This document shows positions 1 through 6,798 of a stretch of DNA of 13,736 bases, piece after piece. Position 1 is the first letter of the stretch; every line of letters begins with the position of its first letter. The stretch is from Azoarcus sp. GTDB taxonomy: Bacteria; Pseudomonadota; Gammaproteobacteria; Burkholderiales; Rhodocyclaceae. The position numbers were made by a program, and so were the translations under genes. A model generated the notes under the pieces. The model saw only the letters and a program-made list of their open reading frames with translations. It did no database searches and had not been told where the DNA came from. The stretch covers positions 1 to 13,736 of the forward strand of contig JALNWS010000116.1 in assembly GCA_023230755.1 (NCBI GenBank). The letters run 5' to 3'.

Positions 1-166
1 AGGCTCCGGATGCGGGCGGGTTCGAATGCGGGCTGTGCAAGCCGGCGAGGAATCCGCTCACGGTGGTCTCAAACCAGTATAGATGCGCAGTTCCGATGTG
101 CAGACTTGTACCCGATGCAGTTGTGCTGGCCTATAGTGAGATCGTCATTCACGCAGGGAGACGACG
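1..166. other. Non-coding leader, left edge of window
   Basis: No convincing gene lies here. A TATAGT hexamer at 132-137 matches the sigma-70 -10 box in five of six positions and lies 29 bases before the start codon at 167. No good -35 box sits at 16-18 bases from it: the nearest TTG-type hexamer, TTGTAC at 106-111, is 20 bases away. The segment around 18-27 (GGGTTCGAAT) resembles a tRNA T-loop, but no tRNA fold can be built around it. Confidence 0.4.
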
Positions 167-976
167 ATGGCTGTGCTCAAACGGGGAATGAAAGGCGCCG
201 CGGTGAAGCGCCTGCAGCGTGAGCTCAAATCCAGAGGGTTCGATCCGGGTCTGGTCGATGGCGAGTTCGGCGGTGGGACAGAAGCGGCGTTGATGGCATT
301 CCAGTTGAGCGATGGTTTGCTGGCGGACGGCATTGCCGGTCCGCGATCACTGGCTGCACTGGGTTTGGCGAAGCGGACCGACGTGTGGCCGGACGTGCTG
401 CCCGGGGTGACGGTGCAGTCGGTGTCCGGCATGTTTCCATCAACGCCGATTCGCAATATTCGCGAGAATCTGCCCCCCGTGAGTACGGCGCTGGCCGAGC
501 GCGGTCTGACCGACAAGCCGATGGTGCTGATGGCGCTGGCCACCATTCGTGCCGAAACTGAAAGTTTCAGGCCGGTGGCGGAGGGCCTGTCCCGCTTCAA
601 CACTTCGCCGCGAGGCCACCCCTTTGATCTGTACGACGCGCGCCGGGATCTTGGCAATCAGGGCGCGCCCGATGGCGAACGCTTTCGCGGTCGTGGATAC
701 ATCCAGCTGACAGGGCGCTTCAACTATGCGCGTTACGGTGATCAGCTCGGGATGGGGGACGAGCTTGTGCGTGAGCCTGACCTCGCTTCCGACCCCATGA
801 TCGCAGGGCGTCTGCTCGCCTCCTTCCTGAAGGACAAGGAAGCCAGGATCAAGCGTGCGCTGATCGAAGGGGATCTTCGCCACGCGCGTCGGCTGGTCAA
901 TGGAGGGAGCCACGGTCTCGACCGCTTCATGGATGCATATCATCGCGGCGAGCGGACAATTTCCGACGTCGGCTGA
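167..976 (+). CDS. Peptidoglycan-binding / GH19-like cell-wall hydrolase
   Basis: A 269-residue protein with two visible parts. Residues about 5-65 form a peptidoglycan-binding type 1 domain (RGMKGAAVKRLQREL, then DGEFGGGTEAALMAFQ and DGIAGPRSLAAL). Residues about 85-260 resemble a glycoside hydrolase 19 (chitinase/endolysin) domain. The pieces seen are AETESF at 129-134, with Glu130 aligned to the catalytic Glu of the usual HE[ST]GGF; FRGRGYIQLTGRFNY at 173-187; and VNGGSHGLDRF at 244-254. The likely role is cleavage of the murein glycan strand. The His before the catalytic Glu is Ala here, and the following GG is ES. No signal peptide or membrane segment is visible at the N-terminus, so export would need a holin-like or non-Sec route, as for phage lysins. 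The start has a good ribosome site (CAGGGAG, 154-160). The gene stands alone and converges on the next. Fold assignment is confident; substrate is inference. Confidence 0.8.
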   Translation: MAVLKRGMKGAAVKRLQRELKSRGFDPGLVDGEFGGGTEAALMAFQLSDGLLADGIAGPRSLAALGLAKRTDVWPDVLPGVTVQSVSGMFPSTPIRNIRENLPPVSTALAERGLTDKPMVLMALATIRAETESFRPVAEGLSRFNTSPRGHPFDLYDARRDLGNQGAPDGERFRGRGYIQLTGRFNYARYGDQLGMGDELVREPDLASDPMIAGRLLASFLKDKEARIKRALIEGDLRHARRLVNGGSHGLDRFMDAYHRGERTISDVG

Positions 977-999
977 CGCCGGTCGCGTTCGGCTTCAGC
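972..999. terminator. Hairpin bridging two convergent stop codons
   Basis: GCTGACGCC (972-980) and GGCTTCAGC (991-999) form a 9-bp inverted repeat with one mismatch and a 10-base loop. Each arm contains the stop codon of one of the two convergent genes. A bidirectional terminator is plausible. There is no T-tract on either side, so intrinsic termination is not assured. Confidence 0.35.
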
Positions 1000-2608
1000 T
1001 TTGCGCCTGGCCGTCGATGATATCCCTGGCGAGCGCCTCGGCAACCCGGATGCCGTCGACGCCGGCGGACAGGATGCCGCCTGCGTAGCCTGCACCTTCG
1101 CCCGCCGGGTAGAGACCCTTCACGTTCAGGCTCTGATAGTTCTCGCCGCGGGTGACGCGCACTGGCGATGAGGTGCGGGTCTCGACGCCGGTCAGCACCG
1201 CATCATGCATTGCGAAGCCCTTGATCTGGCGCTCAAAGGCCGGCAGTGCTTCGCGCATCGCCTCGATTGCGTAGTCGGGCAGGGCGGTCGACAGGTCGCC
1301 CAGCTTCACGCCGGGCTTGTAGGAGGGCTCGACCGATCCGAGCGCGGTCGACGGCCGGCCGGCGATGAAATCTCCCACCAGCTGACCCGGCGCCTCATAG
1401 GTGCCGCCGCCAAGCTCGAAAGCACGCGACTCCAGTTCGCGTTGCAGGGCGATGCCGGCCAGCGGACCGCCGGGGTAGTCCTCAGGGGTGATGCCGACCA
1501 CGATACCGGCGTTGGCATTGCGCTCGTTGCGTGAATACTGGCTCATGCCGTTGGTGACCACACGGTTCGGCTCCGAGGTGGCCGCGACCACCGTGCCGCC
1601 GGGACACATGCAGAAGCTGTAGACCGAGCGCCCGTTCTTCGCGTGGTGCACGATCTTGTAGTCGGCCGCGCCAAGCAGTGGATGGCCGGCATACTTGCCG
1701 AGGCGGGCACGGTCGATCAGGGACTGCGGGTGTTCGATGCGGAAACCTACGGAGAACGGCTTCGCTTCCATGAATACACCGCGTTCGTACAGCATTTCCA
1801 CCGTGTCGCGTGCGCTGTGGCCGAGGGCCAGGACAACGTGATCGCAGTGGATTTCTTCACCGCCCGCAAGTACGACGGCACGAACCTGGCCGTCTTCGAT
1901 ACGCAGGTCTGTGACACGTTGCTGGAAGCGGATCTCGCCGCCGAGGGCCTCGATTTCGGCACGCATGGTTTCCACCATGCCGACCAGCCGGAAGGTGCCG
2001 ATGTGAGGCTTGCTCACATACATGATCTCCTCGGGCGCGCCGGCCTTGACGAACTCGGTCAGCACCTTGCGACCATAGTGCTTCGGGTCCTTGATCTGGC
2101 TGTAGAGCTTGCCATCAGAGAAGGTGCCGGCGCCGCCTTCACCGAACTGTACGTTCGACTCGGGATTGAGCACATTCTTGCGCCACAGGCCCCAGGTGTC
2201 CTTGGTGCGCTCACGTACTGCCTTGCCGCGTTCCAGCACCAGCGGCTGGAATCCCATCTGTGCCAGAATCAGTGCGGCAAAGATGCCGCAGGGGCCAAAG
2301 CCGACGACAACGGGACGGTGTGTCACCCTCACCGGAGCCTGACCGACAAAGTGGTAGCTCGTGTCGGGCGCAGGGTTGATGTGGCGGTCGGCGGAGAAAC
2401 GCTTCAGCACACCGGCCTCGTCCTTCAGCGCGAGATCGATGGTGTAGATGAAACTCAGCGAGCTTGCCTTGCGCGCATCGTAGCTGCGCTTGAACACGGT
2501 GAAGGCGAGGAGGTCGGTCGGCGCAATGCCCAGGCGCTCGATGATGGCGTTTTTGAGCGCCTCCGCGGGATGGTCGAGGGGCAGTCTGAGCTCGGTGATA
2601 CGCAGCAT
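995..2608 (-). CDS. FAD-dependent dehydrogenase (COG2509 type)
   Basis: A 537-residue flavoprotein of the NAD(P)/FAD-dependent oxidoreductase family often annotated as 'uncharacterised FAD-dependent dehydrogenase'. A short N-terminal domain (about 1-95) precedes the Rossmann FAD-binding motif VVVGFGPCGIFAALILAQMG at 100-119, with GFGPCG at 103-108. A second strand carries LVLERG (123-128). VQFGEGGAGTFSDGKL (153-168) and the C-terminal LYPAGEGAGYAGGILSAG (499-516) are characteristic FAD-contacting segments. The length fits the family. The substrate is unknown, and no partner gene nearby suggests one. The frame stays open upstream to 3025, but that extension would run into rlmJ on the other strand and has no family similarity. 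I therefore chose the ATG at 2608, where the conserved N-terminus begins (MLRITELRLPL). The ribosome site there is weak. A TACAAT -10-like hexamer (2658-2663, minus strand) lies 50 bases upstream. Confidence 0.88.
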   Translation of the reverse strand: MLRITELRLPLDHPAEALKNAIIERLGIAPTDLLAFTVFKRSYDARKASSLSFIYTIDLALKDEAGVLKRFSADRHINPAPDTSYHFVGQAPVRVTHRPVVVGFGPCGIFAALILAQMGFQPLVLERGKAVRERTKDTWGLWRKNVLNPESNVQFGEGGAGTFSDGKLYSQIKDPKHYGRKVLTEFVKAGAPEEIMYVSKPHIGTFRLVGMVETMRAEIEALGGEIRFQQRVTDLRIEDGQVRAVVLAGGEEIHCDHVVLALGHSARDTVEMLYERGVFMEAKPFSVGFRIEHPQSLIDRARLGKYAGHPLLGAADYKIVHHAKNGRSVYSFCMCPGGTVVAATSEPNRVVTNGMSQYSRNERNANAGIVVGITPEDYPGGPLAGIALQRELESRAFELGGGTYEAPGQLVGDFIAGRPSTALGSVEPSYKPGVKLGDLSTALPDYAIEAMREALPAFERQIKGFAMHDAVLTGVETRTSSPVRVTRGENYQSLNVKGLYPAGEGAGYAGGILSAGVDGIRVAEALARDIIDGQAQS

Positions 2609-2752
2609 GGGTGTTCCGGTCTTGTGATGATGGGCGAATGGCTCGCCAGAGGGGCGGATTGTAATCGCTATCGTCGGTGCAAAGCAGGTCCGGCGGCGCA
2701 TGATCGCTGTCCGTGGTGTAGCATTCCACGCCTTCGCATATTGTTTCCGCCC
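2609..2752. promoter_or_regulatory. Divergent spacer between FAD dehydrogenase and rlmJ
   Basis: These 144 bases separate two divergent genes and must hold both promoters. On the minus strand TACAAT (2658-2663) is a five-of-six match to a -10 box, but I see no good -35 at the right distance. On the plus strand TATTGT (2739-2744) is a four-of-six match placed so that transcription would begin almost at the rlmJ ATG. No strong operator-like dyad was found. Confidence 0.3.
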
Positions 2753-3598
2753 ATGCTCAGCTATCGCCACGCCTTTCATGCCGGCAACCACGCCGACGTG
2801 CTCAAGCACCTCGTGCTGCTCGAACTGCTCGATTACTACAACCGCAAGGATAAGCCCTGGGTGTACATCGACACCCACGCGGGGGCAGGCTGTTATGCGC
2901 TGGACGGCGATCAGGCGGAGAAGACGTCGGAGTTCGTCGACGGGGTGGGCCGGCTTTGGGATCGTGACGATCTGCCTGCACCGCTGGCCGCTTATGTGAA
3001 GGCGGTGCGCCAGTTCAACCCGCATGGAAGGCTGGTGTTCTACCCCGGCTCACCGGCCCTGGCGATGACCGTGGCGCGACCGCAGGACCGGTTGCGACTG
3101 TTCGAACTGCATCCGGCCGACGCGGTGTCGCTGCAGCAGACCTTTTCCACCGAGACCGAACGCGTGCAGGTCAGAAAGGCCGATGGCTTCTCCGGCCTGC
3201 GCTCGCTGTTGCCGCCGCCGTCGCGTCGCGCCGTGGTGTTGATCGATCCGCCCTATGAGGTAAAGGACGACTATCGTCAGGCCGTCGATACCTTGCGCGA
3301 TGCCATGCGGCGCTTTCCCACCGGCACCTACGCACTGTGGTACCCGATGCTGGCCCGGCCAGAGGCACGACAGCTGCCCGAACGACTGGCTGCACTCGGT
3401 GCCGAGAGCTGGCTCGACGTCCGTCTGGCAGTCAGGGGGGCGCCGAAGGACGGCTTCGGCATGTTCGGCAGTGGCCTGTTCGTGGTCAATCCGCCGTGGG
3501 TGCTGCCAGAGCGGCTGGAGGCGGTTTTGCCCCGACTGGTCGAGTTGTTGGGCGAAGATGGCGCAGCCGGCTTCGATCTGGAGCATCACATCGAATGA
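2753..3598 (+). CDS. rlmJ: 23S rRNA (adenine(2030)-N6)-methyltransferase RlmJ
   Basis: A 281-residue protein, close to E. coli RlmJ (280). This family transfers a methyl group from S-adenosylmethionine to N6 of A2030 in 23S rRNA, in the cytoplasm. The N-terminus LSYRHAFHAGNHADVLKHLV is diagnostic. YIDTHAGAGCY is the SAM-binding motif I. LIDPPYE carries the catalytic (N/D)PPY motif with Asp165, matching E. coli Asp164. The reading frame is open far upstream (to 1643), but that part is antisense to the FAD dehydrogenase. The ATG at 2753 begins the conserved N-terminus. No Shine-Dalgarno sequence is visible in the bases before it (TTGTTTCCGCCC). Its TGA overlaps the ATG of the next gene (ATGA), so the two are probably co-transcribed and translationally coupled. 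Confidence 0.95.
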   Translation: MLSYRHAFHAGNHADVLKHLVLLELLDYYNRKDKPWVYIDTHAGAGCYALDGDQAEKTSEFVDGVGRLWDRDDLPAPLAAYVKAVRQFNPHGRLVFYPGSPALAMTVARPQDRLRLFELHPADAVSLQQTFSTETERVQVRKADGFSGLRSLLPPPSRRAVVLIDPPYEVKDDYRQAVDTLRDAMRRFPTGTYALWYPMLARPEARQLPERLAALGAESWLDVRLAVRGAPKDGFGMFGSGLFVVNPPWVLPERLEAVLPRLVELLGEDGAAGFDLEHHIE

Positions 3599-3948
3599 GC
3601 AAGGACGCATTGCACGAATTGCGCGACAGCCTGCGCAGCTTTGCCGAAGAGCGTGACTGGGAGCAGTTTCACACCCCCAAGAATCTTGCGATGGCGCTGG
3701 CGGGTGAGGCGGGCGAGGTGATCGAGCATTTTCAGTGGTTGAGTGCCGAGCAGTCGGCGACGCTCGATGATACGAAGCGCGAAGAGGTTGCCCTTGAGCT
3801 CGCGGACGTGATGCTCTACCTCGTCCGCCTGGCCGATGTGCTCAAGGTGGATCTGGCCGAGGCCGCACGGCGCAAGCTTGCGATCAATGCCGAGCGCTAC
3901 CCGGTTGACAAAGCACGCGGGCGCGCCGACAAGTACCACCAACTCTGA
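3595..3948 (+). CDS. MazG-like nucleotide pyrophosphohydrolase
   Basis: A 117-residue all-alpha NTP pyrophosphohydrolase of the MazG/DCTPP1 (RS21-C6) group. Members hydrolyse (d)NTPs to (d)NMP plus pyrophosphate with Mg2+ and are thought to clean non-canonical or excess nucleotides from the pool. The metal-binding signature is complete: EAGE at 38-41 (ExxE) and ELAD at 68-71 (ExxD). The aromatic HFQW at 45-48 and the basic tail with YPVDKARGRADKYH are typical of the dCTPase-like subgroup. The start overlaps the rlmJ stop by four bases (ATGA). The larger frame beginning at 3337 lies inside rlmJ and is not real. Substrate preference (dCTP or another nucleotide) cannot be read from sequence alone. 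Confidence 0.88.
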   Translation: MSKDALHELRDSLRSFAEERDWEQFHTPKNLAMALAGEAGEVIEHFQWLSAEQSATLDDTKREEVALELADVMLYLVRLADVLKVDLAEAARRKLAINAERYPVDKARGRADKYHQL

Positions 3949-4039
3949 TCCGGTGCCGCAGCCCTGGGCAAGGTTTGTTGTGCCGATGCAGCGCCGCGCG
4001 CACCTTCAGGAGCGGTATTTTCCGGTTGTCGTTGGGGTT

Positions 4040-4057
4040 GTGTCATTTTTCTGAAAC
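4040..4057 (+). promoter_or_regulatory. PHO-box-like site upstream of the PiT transporter
   Basis: GTGTCATTTTTCTGAAAC resembles the PhoB-binding PHO box, which is two CTGTCAT repeats separated by a four-base AT-rich spacer. Repeat one, GTGTCAT, matches 6 of 7. The spacer is TTTT. Repeat two, CTGAAAC, matches 4 of 7. It ends 33 bases before the GTG start at 4091, in the region where a PhoB-activated promoter would be. A convincing -10 box about 10 bases downstream is not seen, so this stays a candidate. Confidence 0.4.
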
Positions 4058-4090
4058 AATGTCGGACTCCCGATTTCCGGATGCATTTGC

Positions 4091-5674
4091 GTGGATCTGA
4101 AAAATATCAATGACATAGAGCGTGCTACCCAGCACGGTCGTGGTGAGCTGTTTCGAATTGGCATCGCCTTCATCTTTATCGTCGCTGTCATGCTCTATAC
4201 CGCGATACGCGGTCAGGGTGAAGGCAGCATGGTGCTGGTCATCGCTGCGATGATCGGCGGCTACATGGCGATGAACATCGGTGCCAATGATGTTGCCAAC
4301 AACGTCGGCCCGGCGGTTGGTTCAAAGGCATTGACGCTTGGCGGCGCGCTGGTGATCGCCGCAATCTTCGAGGCTGCCGGTGCGTTGATTGCTGGCGGCG
4401 AGGTGGTCGGCACCATCCGCAGCGGCATCATCAATCCGGACATGCTGCGGGATTCTGCCGAGGTCTTCATCTGGGTCATGCTGTCCGCCTTGCTGGCCGG
4501 TGCGCTATGGCTGAATTTTGCCACTGCAGTCGGCGCGCCCGTATCGACCACGCACTCCATCGTCGGCGCGGTGCTTGGTGCCGGCGTTGCTGCCAAGGGC
4601 TTCGACATCGTCAATTGGAGTTCGATGTCTGCCATTGCATCGAGCTGGGTGATTTCGCCCGTACTGGGCGGCTTTGTTGCTGCCGGTTTTCTCTACCTGA
4701 TCAAGCGCAGCATCACCTATCAGGTCGACATGGCGGCAGCTGCACGCAGGATGGTGCCGCTGCTGATCGGGTTCATGGCATGGAGTTTCGGGGCCTATCT
4801 GCTGCTCAAGGGTCTTGGGAAAGTATGGAAGCTGAGCTTCGTCGAGGCGTTGATCTACAGCTTTGGCTTTGCAGTGGTCGTGTTCGGCGTGGTACGTCAT
4901 CGTGCCAGCCGTGAAATTCAAGTGATTGCCAACACCAAGAGCGGTGTCAACAAGCTGTTCACGATGCCATTGATCTTTGCCGCCGCATTGCTGAGCTTTG
5001 CGCATGGCTCCAATGATGTCGCCAACGCGGTCGGGCCGCTGGCGGCCATTGTTGATGTCATCACCTCGGGTGGTGCGATCAACGACAATGCGACCATTCC
5101 CATATGGGTGATGGGGGTCGGGGCTGTCGGCATCGCGCTCGGGCTCGCCCTGTTCGGACCCAAGGTCATCCACACTGTGGGCTCGGAAATTACCGAGCTC
5201 GACCAGATGCGTGCTTACTGCATCGCGATGGCGGCGACCATCACGGTCATCTTCGCCAGCCAGCTTGGCCTGCCCGTCAGCTCGACCCACATCGCTGTGG
5301 GTGGGGTGTTCGGCGTCGGCTTTCTGCGCGAGTATCTGAAGAGCAACTACGACCGCATGATGGCCGAGATCAAGGCCCATCACCCGGAAGGCGACCAGGC
5401 CGCCATTGACGCCTTCCTGGTGCTGTTCAACAAGGCCTCGGTTGATGAGAAGGGTCATATGCTGAGAGATCTCAAGCTGCGCTCGAAGCGCCGCGAAGAT
5501 CCGGCCAACTTCTCCAAGATCGAGCGCAAGGGGCTGCGCAAGGTGTACAAGCGGCAGCTGGTGAAGCGCTCGCAGCTCATCCGGATCGCTGCGGCCTGGG
5601 TGATTACCGTCCCGGCATCGGCGCTGATGGCGGCAATGGTCTTCTACATGATTCGCGGCATGATGATCAGCTGA
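4091..5674 (+). CDS. pit: PiT-family inorganic phosphate transporter
   Basis: A 527-residue multi-pass inner-membrane protein of the PiT family (cation-coupled phosphate uptake). Both copies of the internal duplication are present. Copy one has GANDVANNVGPAVGSKAL (64-81) and PVSTTHS (150-156). Copy two has GSNDVANAVGPLAAI (306-320) and PVSSTH (395-400). The paired GxND and P-V-S-[ST]-T-H segments are the family signature. Hydrophobic segments run from about residue 22 to 415. A hydrophilic, Lys/Arg-rich stretch of about 75 residues (roughly 418-495) then precedes one last membrane helix (about 497-522), making the protein longer at the C-terminal side than minimal members. The start is GTG: in frame upstream there is a stop at 4052-4054 and no other usual start codon. 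The ribosome site is weak (GGA, 4079-4081). A PHO-box-like element lies upstream. Proton versus sodium coupling cannot be decided here. Confidence 0.92.
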   Translation: MDLKNINDIERATQHGRGELFRIGIAFIFIVAVMLYTAIRGQGEGSMVLVIAAMIGGYMAMNIGANDVANNVGPAVGSKALTLGGALVIAAIFEAAGALIAGGEVVGTIRSGIINPDMLRDSAEVFIWVMLSALLAGALWLNFATAVGAPVSTTHSIVGAVLGAGVAAKGFDIVNWSSMSAIASSWVISPVLGGFVAAGFLYLIKRSITYQVDMAAAARRMVPLLIGFMAWSFGAYLLLKGLGKVWKLSFVEALIYSFGFAVVVFGVVRHRASREIQVIANTKSGVNKLFTMPLIFAAALLSFAHGSNDVANAVGPLAAIVDVITSGGAINDNATIPIWVMGVGAVGIALGLALFGPKVIHTVGSEITELDQMRAYCIAMAATITVIFASQLGLPVSSTHIAVGGVFGVGFLREYLKSNYDRMMAEIKAHHPEGDQAAIDAFLVLFNKASVDEKGHMLRDLKLRSKRREDPANFSKIERKGLRKVYKRQLVKRSQLIRIAAAWVITVPASALMAAMVFYMIRGMMIS

Positions 5675-5694
5675 TGCAGTGCTAAGCTGCGCCC

Positions 5695-6027
5695 ATGTCC
5701 TTTGCCGAACTTTCCGCGCTGTCCGTGCTGGGCCTGCTGGCCTGGTTCTGGTTCGACAGCCTCAAGGCACGCGAAACCGGAATCTCGGCCGCGCGTAACG
5801 CATGTGAACGCGAGGGTGTGCAACTGCTCGATGAAACCGTTGCCGGGCGTTCCTTGCGCCTTGCGCGTGACGACGATGGCCACATGGCGATCAGGCGTGC
5901 CTATGACTTCGAGTATTCCGGATCGGGCTTCGATCGTTACCGGGGGTCTGTTGTGCTGCTCGGGCGCGAAGTGGTGATGCTGGACATTACCGAACATCGC
6001 AGCACGGTGCGTCAGCTTTTTCCCTGA
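5695..6027 (+). CDS. DUF3301 small membrane-anchored protein
   Basis: A 110-residue protein fitting the DUF3301 family of proteobacterial proteins, whose function is not known. One hydrophobic helix sits at the N-terminus (about residues 4-21, rich in Leu and Trp: SVLGLLAWFWF). It is followed by a soluble domain with a conserved-looking AARNACEREGVQLLDETV segment, then RAYDFEYS and GSVVLLGREVVMLDI. The likely topology is a single anchor with the C-terminal domain in the cytoplasm; the sidedness is inference. The gene starts 20 bases after the phosphate-transporter stop on the same strand, so co-transcription is likely, though a functional link is not established. It converges on the cyclohydrolase homologue downstream. 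Confidence 0.8.
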   Translation: MSFAELSALSVLGLLAWFWFDSLKARETGISAARNACEREGVQLLDETVAGRSLRLARDDDGHMAIRRAYDFEYSGSGFDRYRGSVVLLGREVVMLDITEHRSTVRQLFP

Positions 6028-6046
6028 TTCTCCCGTTTTCGTTTCG

Positions 6047-6072
6047 CCGCGGGCCGCGTTGCCGGCCTGCGG
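6047..6072. terminator. GC-rich hairpin between convergent genes
   Basis: CCGCGGGCC (6047-6055) pairs with GGCCTGCGG (6064-6072) over nine bases, including one G-U wobble, around an 8-base loop. It lies in the 58-base space between the DUF3301 stop and the cyclohydrolase-homologue stop. A run of T-rich bases lies before it on the plus strand rather than after it, so it is not a classical intrinsic terminator for either gene. Confidence 0.3.
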
Positions 6073-6085
6073 AAGCCGACGGGCC

Positions 6086-6739
6086 TCAGCGCATCGAATG
6101 GTCGATGGCGCGCAGAAACTCGTTGCGCAGCTGGGGCGAGTGTTCGAAGCTGCCTGCAAAGGCCTGGGTGATGACGCGTTCGTCACCGCGGCGGTCCTCT
6201 CCGAGCAGCAGGCACAATTGTTCGGCTTCGATCACGCAGGCCGCTCCGGCAGCATGGCCGTGCGTGATGAGCGCGTCGGCAATGTCGCGCGTCATCCATT
6301 CCTGATAAGTGAAGCGATGACCAATGGCGTCTACCAGCCGCGCGATGCGGCCGAAACCGTGGAGCCGCCCGTCCGGCACATAGGCAACGTGGGCATAGCC
6401 GCGGAAAGGCACCAGGTGGTGGGGGCAGACGCCATGGATGGCAATCCCGCGCACGATCACCATGTCACGCCGTTCGTCTTCGAATCCGTCGCCAAGAACA
6501 TCGGCCGGGTCGAGCTCATAGCCCCCAAGCAGCCGCTTTTGCCACAGCTCCCGCACGCGCTGCGCGGTGCGGCCGGTGTGGCTTGAGTCGGGGGTGATAC
6601 CACAGGCGCGCAACAGATCGGTAATCGCCTGTTCGAACGCAGGCGCGTCGAAGTTTCCGGTGCGCGGGATGCCGATGCTGCGCGGATGCGGCGCAGGTAC
6701 GTGGTCGTGCCCTGCGTCGTGCTCTAGGTCTTGATTCAT
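6086..6739 (-). CDS. folE: Divergent GTP cyclohydrolase I-like (T-fold) protein
   Basis: A 217-residue homologue of GTP cyclohydrolase I, the enzyme that converts GTP to 7,8-dihydroneopterin triphosphate at the head of folate and pterin synthesis. The fold region runs from about residue 33 to the end. Zinc ligands are kept: Cys105 and His108 in CPHH, and Cys176. His107 and the Gln146-Glu147 pair (YQEW) also match E. coli His112 and Gln151-Glu152. Other active-site positions differ by my alignment. E. coli His179 (two before the last Cys) is Gln174. The SK of GLSKLAR is GR (GFGRIAR, 128-134). Arg185 is Gly180. The usual CEHH is CPHH. These changes could mean altered chemistry, a different substrate or only a divergent subgroup, so the symbol is by homology. 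The start is ATG with GGAA upstream. It is the last gene of the fabI-kinase-like-folE run, 59 bases after the kinase-like stop. Confidence 0.82.
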   Translation of the reverse strand: MNQDLEHDAGHDHVPAPHPRSIGIPRTGNFDAPAFEQAITDLLRACGITPDSSHTGRTAQRVRELWQKRLLGGYELDPADVLGDGFEDERRDMVIVRGIAIHGVCPHHLVPFRGYAHVAYVPDGRLHGFGRIARLVDAIGHRFTYQEWMTRDIADALITHGHAAGAACVIEAEQLCLLLGEDRRGDERVITQAFAGSFEHSPQLRNEFLRAIDHSMR

Positions 6740-6759
6740 GACTTTATTCCAATGCCCGG

Positions 6760-6776
6760 AGGGGAATGATACCCCT
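6760..6776 (-). promoter_or_regulatory. Inverted repeat around a -10-like box before folE
   Basis: AGGGG (6760-6764) and CCCCT (6772-6776) are perfect 5-base arms around a 7-base centre. On the minus strand the centre contains TATCAT (6766-6771), a five-of-six match to a -10 box, 26 bases before the ATG at 6739. No convincing -35 is seen. It could be an internal promoter with an overlapping operator, or chance in GC-rich DNA. Confidence 0.25.
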
Positions 6777-6784
6777 GGCGCTCC

Positions 6785-6798
6785 GGCACGGCGGTGCC
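6785..6798 (-). terminator. Short hairpin right after the kinase-like stop
   Basis: GGCAC (6785-6789) and GTGCC (6794-6798) are perfect 5-base arms with a 4-base loop. The hairpin directly follows the TGA of the kinase-like gene (6799-6801). No T-tract follows on the minus strand, so any termination would be partial; an RNA-stabilising or processing role is equally possible. Confidence 0.25.

Noticed and set aside
10..60. tRNA-like GGGTTCGAAT near the left edge
   Set aside because: The arms needed for the T-stem and acceptor stem do not pair, and no cloverleaf could be drawn.
1643..2752. Long plus-strand open frame continuing into rlmJ
   Set aside because: It is antisense to the FAD dehydrogenase, has no family similarity, and is open because of GC-rich third positions. 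The conserved RlmJ N-terminus begins at 2753.
2609..3025. N-terminal extension of the FAD dehydrogenase
   Set aside because: It would overlap rlmJ on the other strand and shows no domain; the conserved start is the ATG at 2608.
4505..5458. 317-codon minus-strand open frame within the PiT gene
   Set aside because: Antisense to a clear transporter gene; its translation is rich in His, Arg, Gln and Gly with no recognisable domain.
6059..6586. 175-codon plus-strand open frame over the cyclohydrolase homologue
   Set aside because: Antisense shadow; the minus strand carries the conserved zinc-site motifs.
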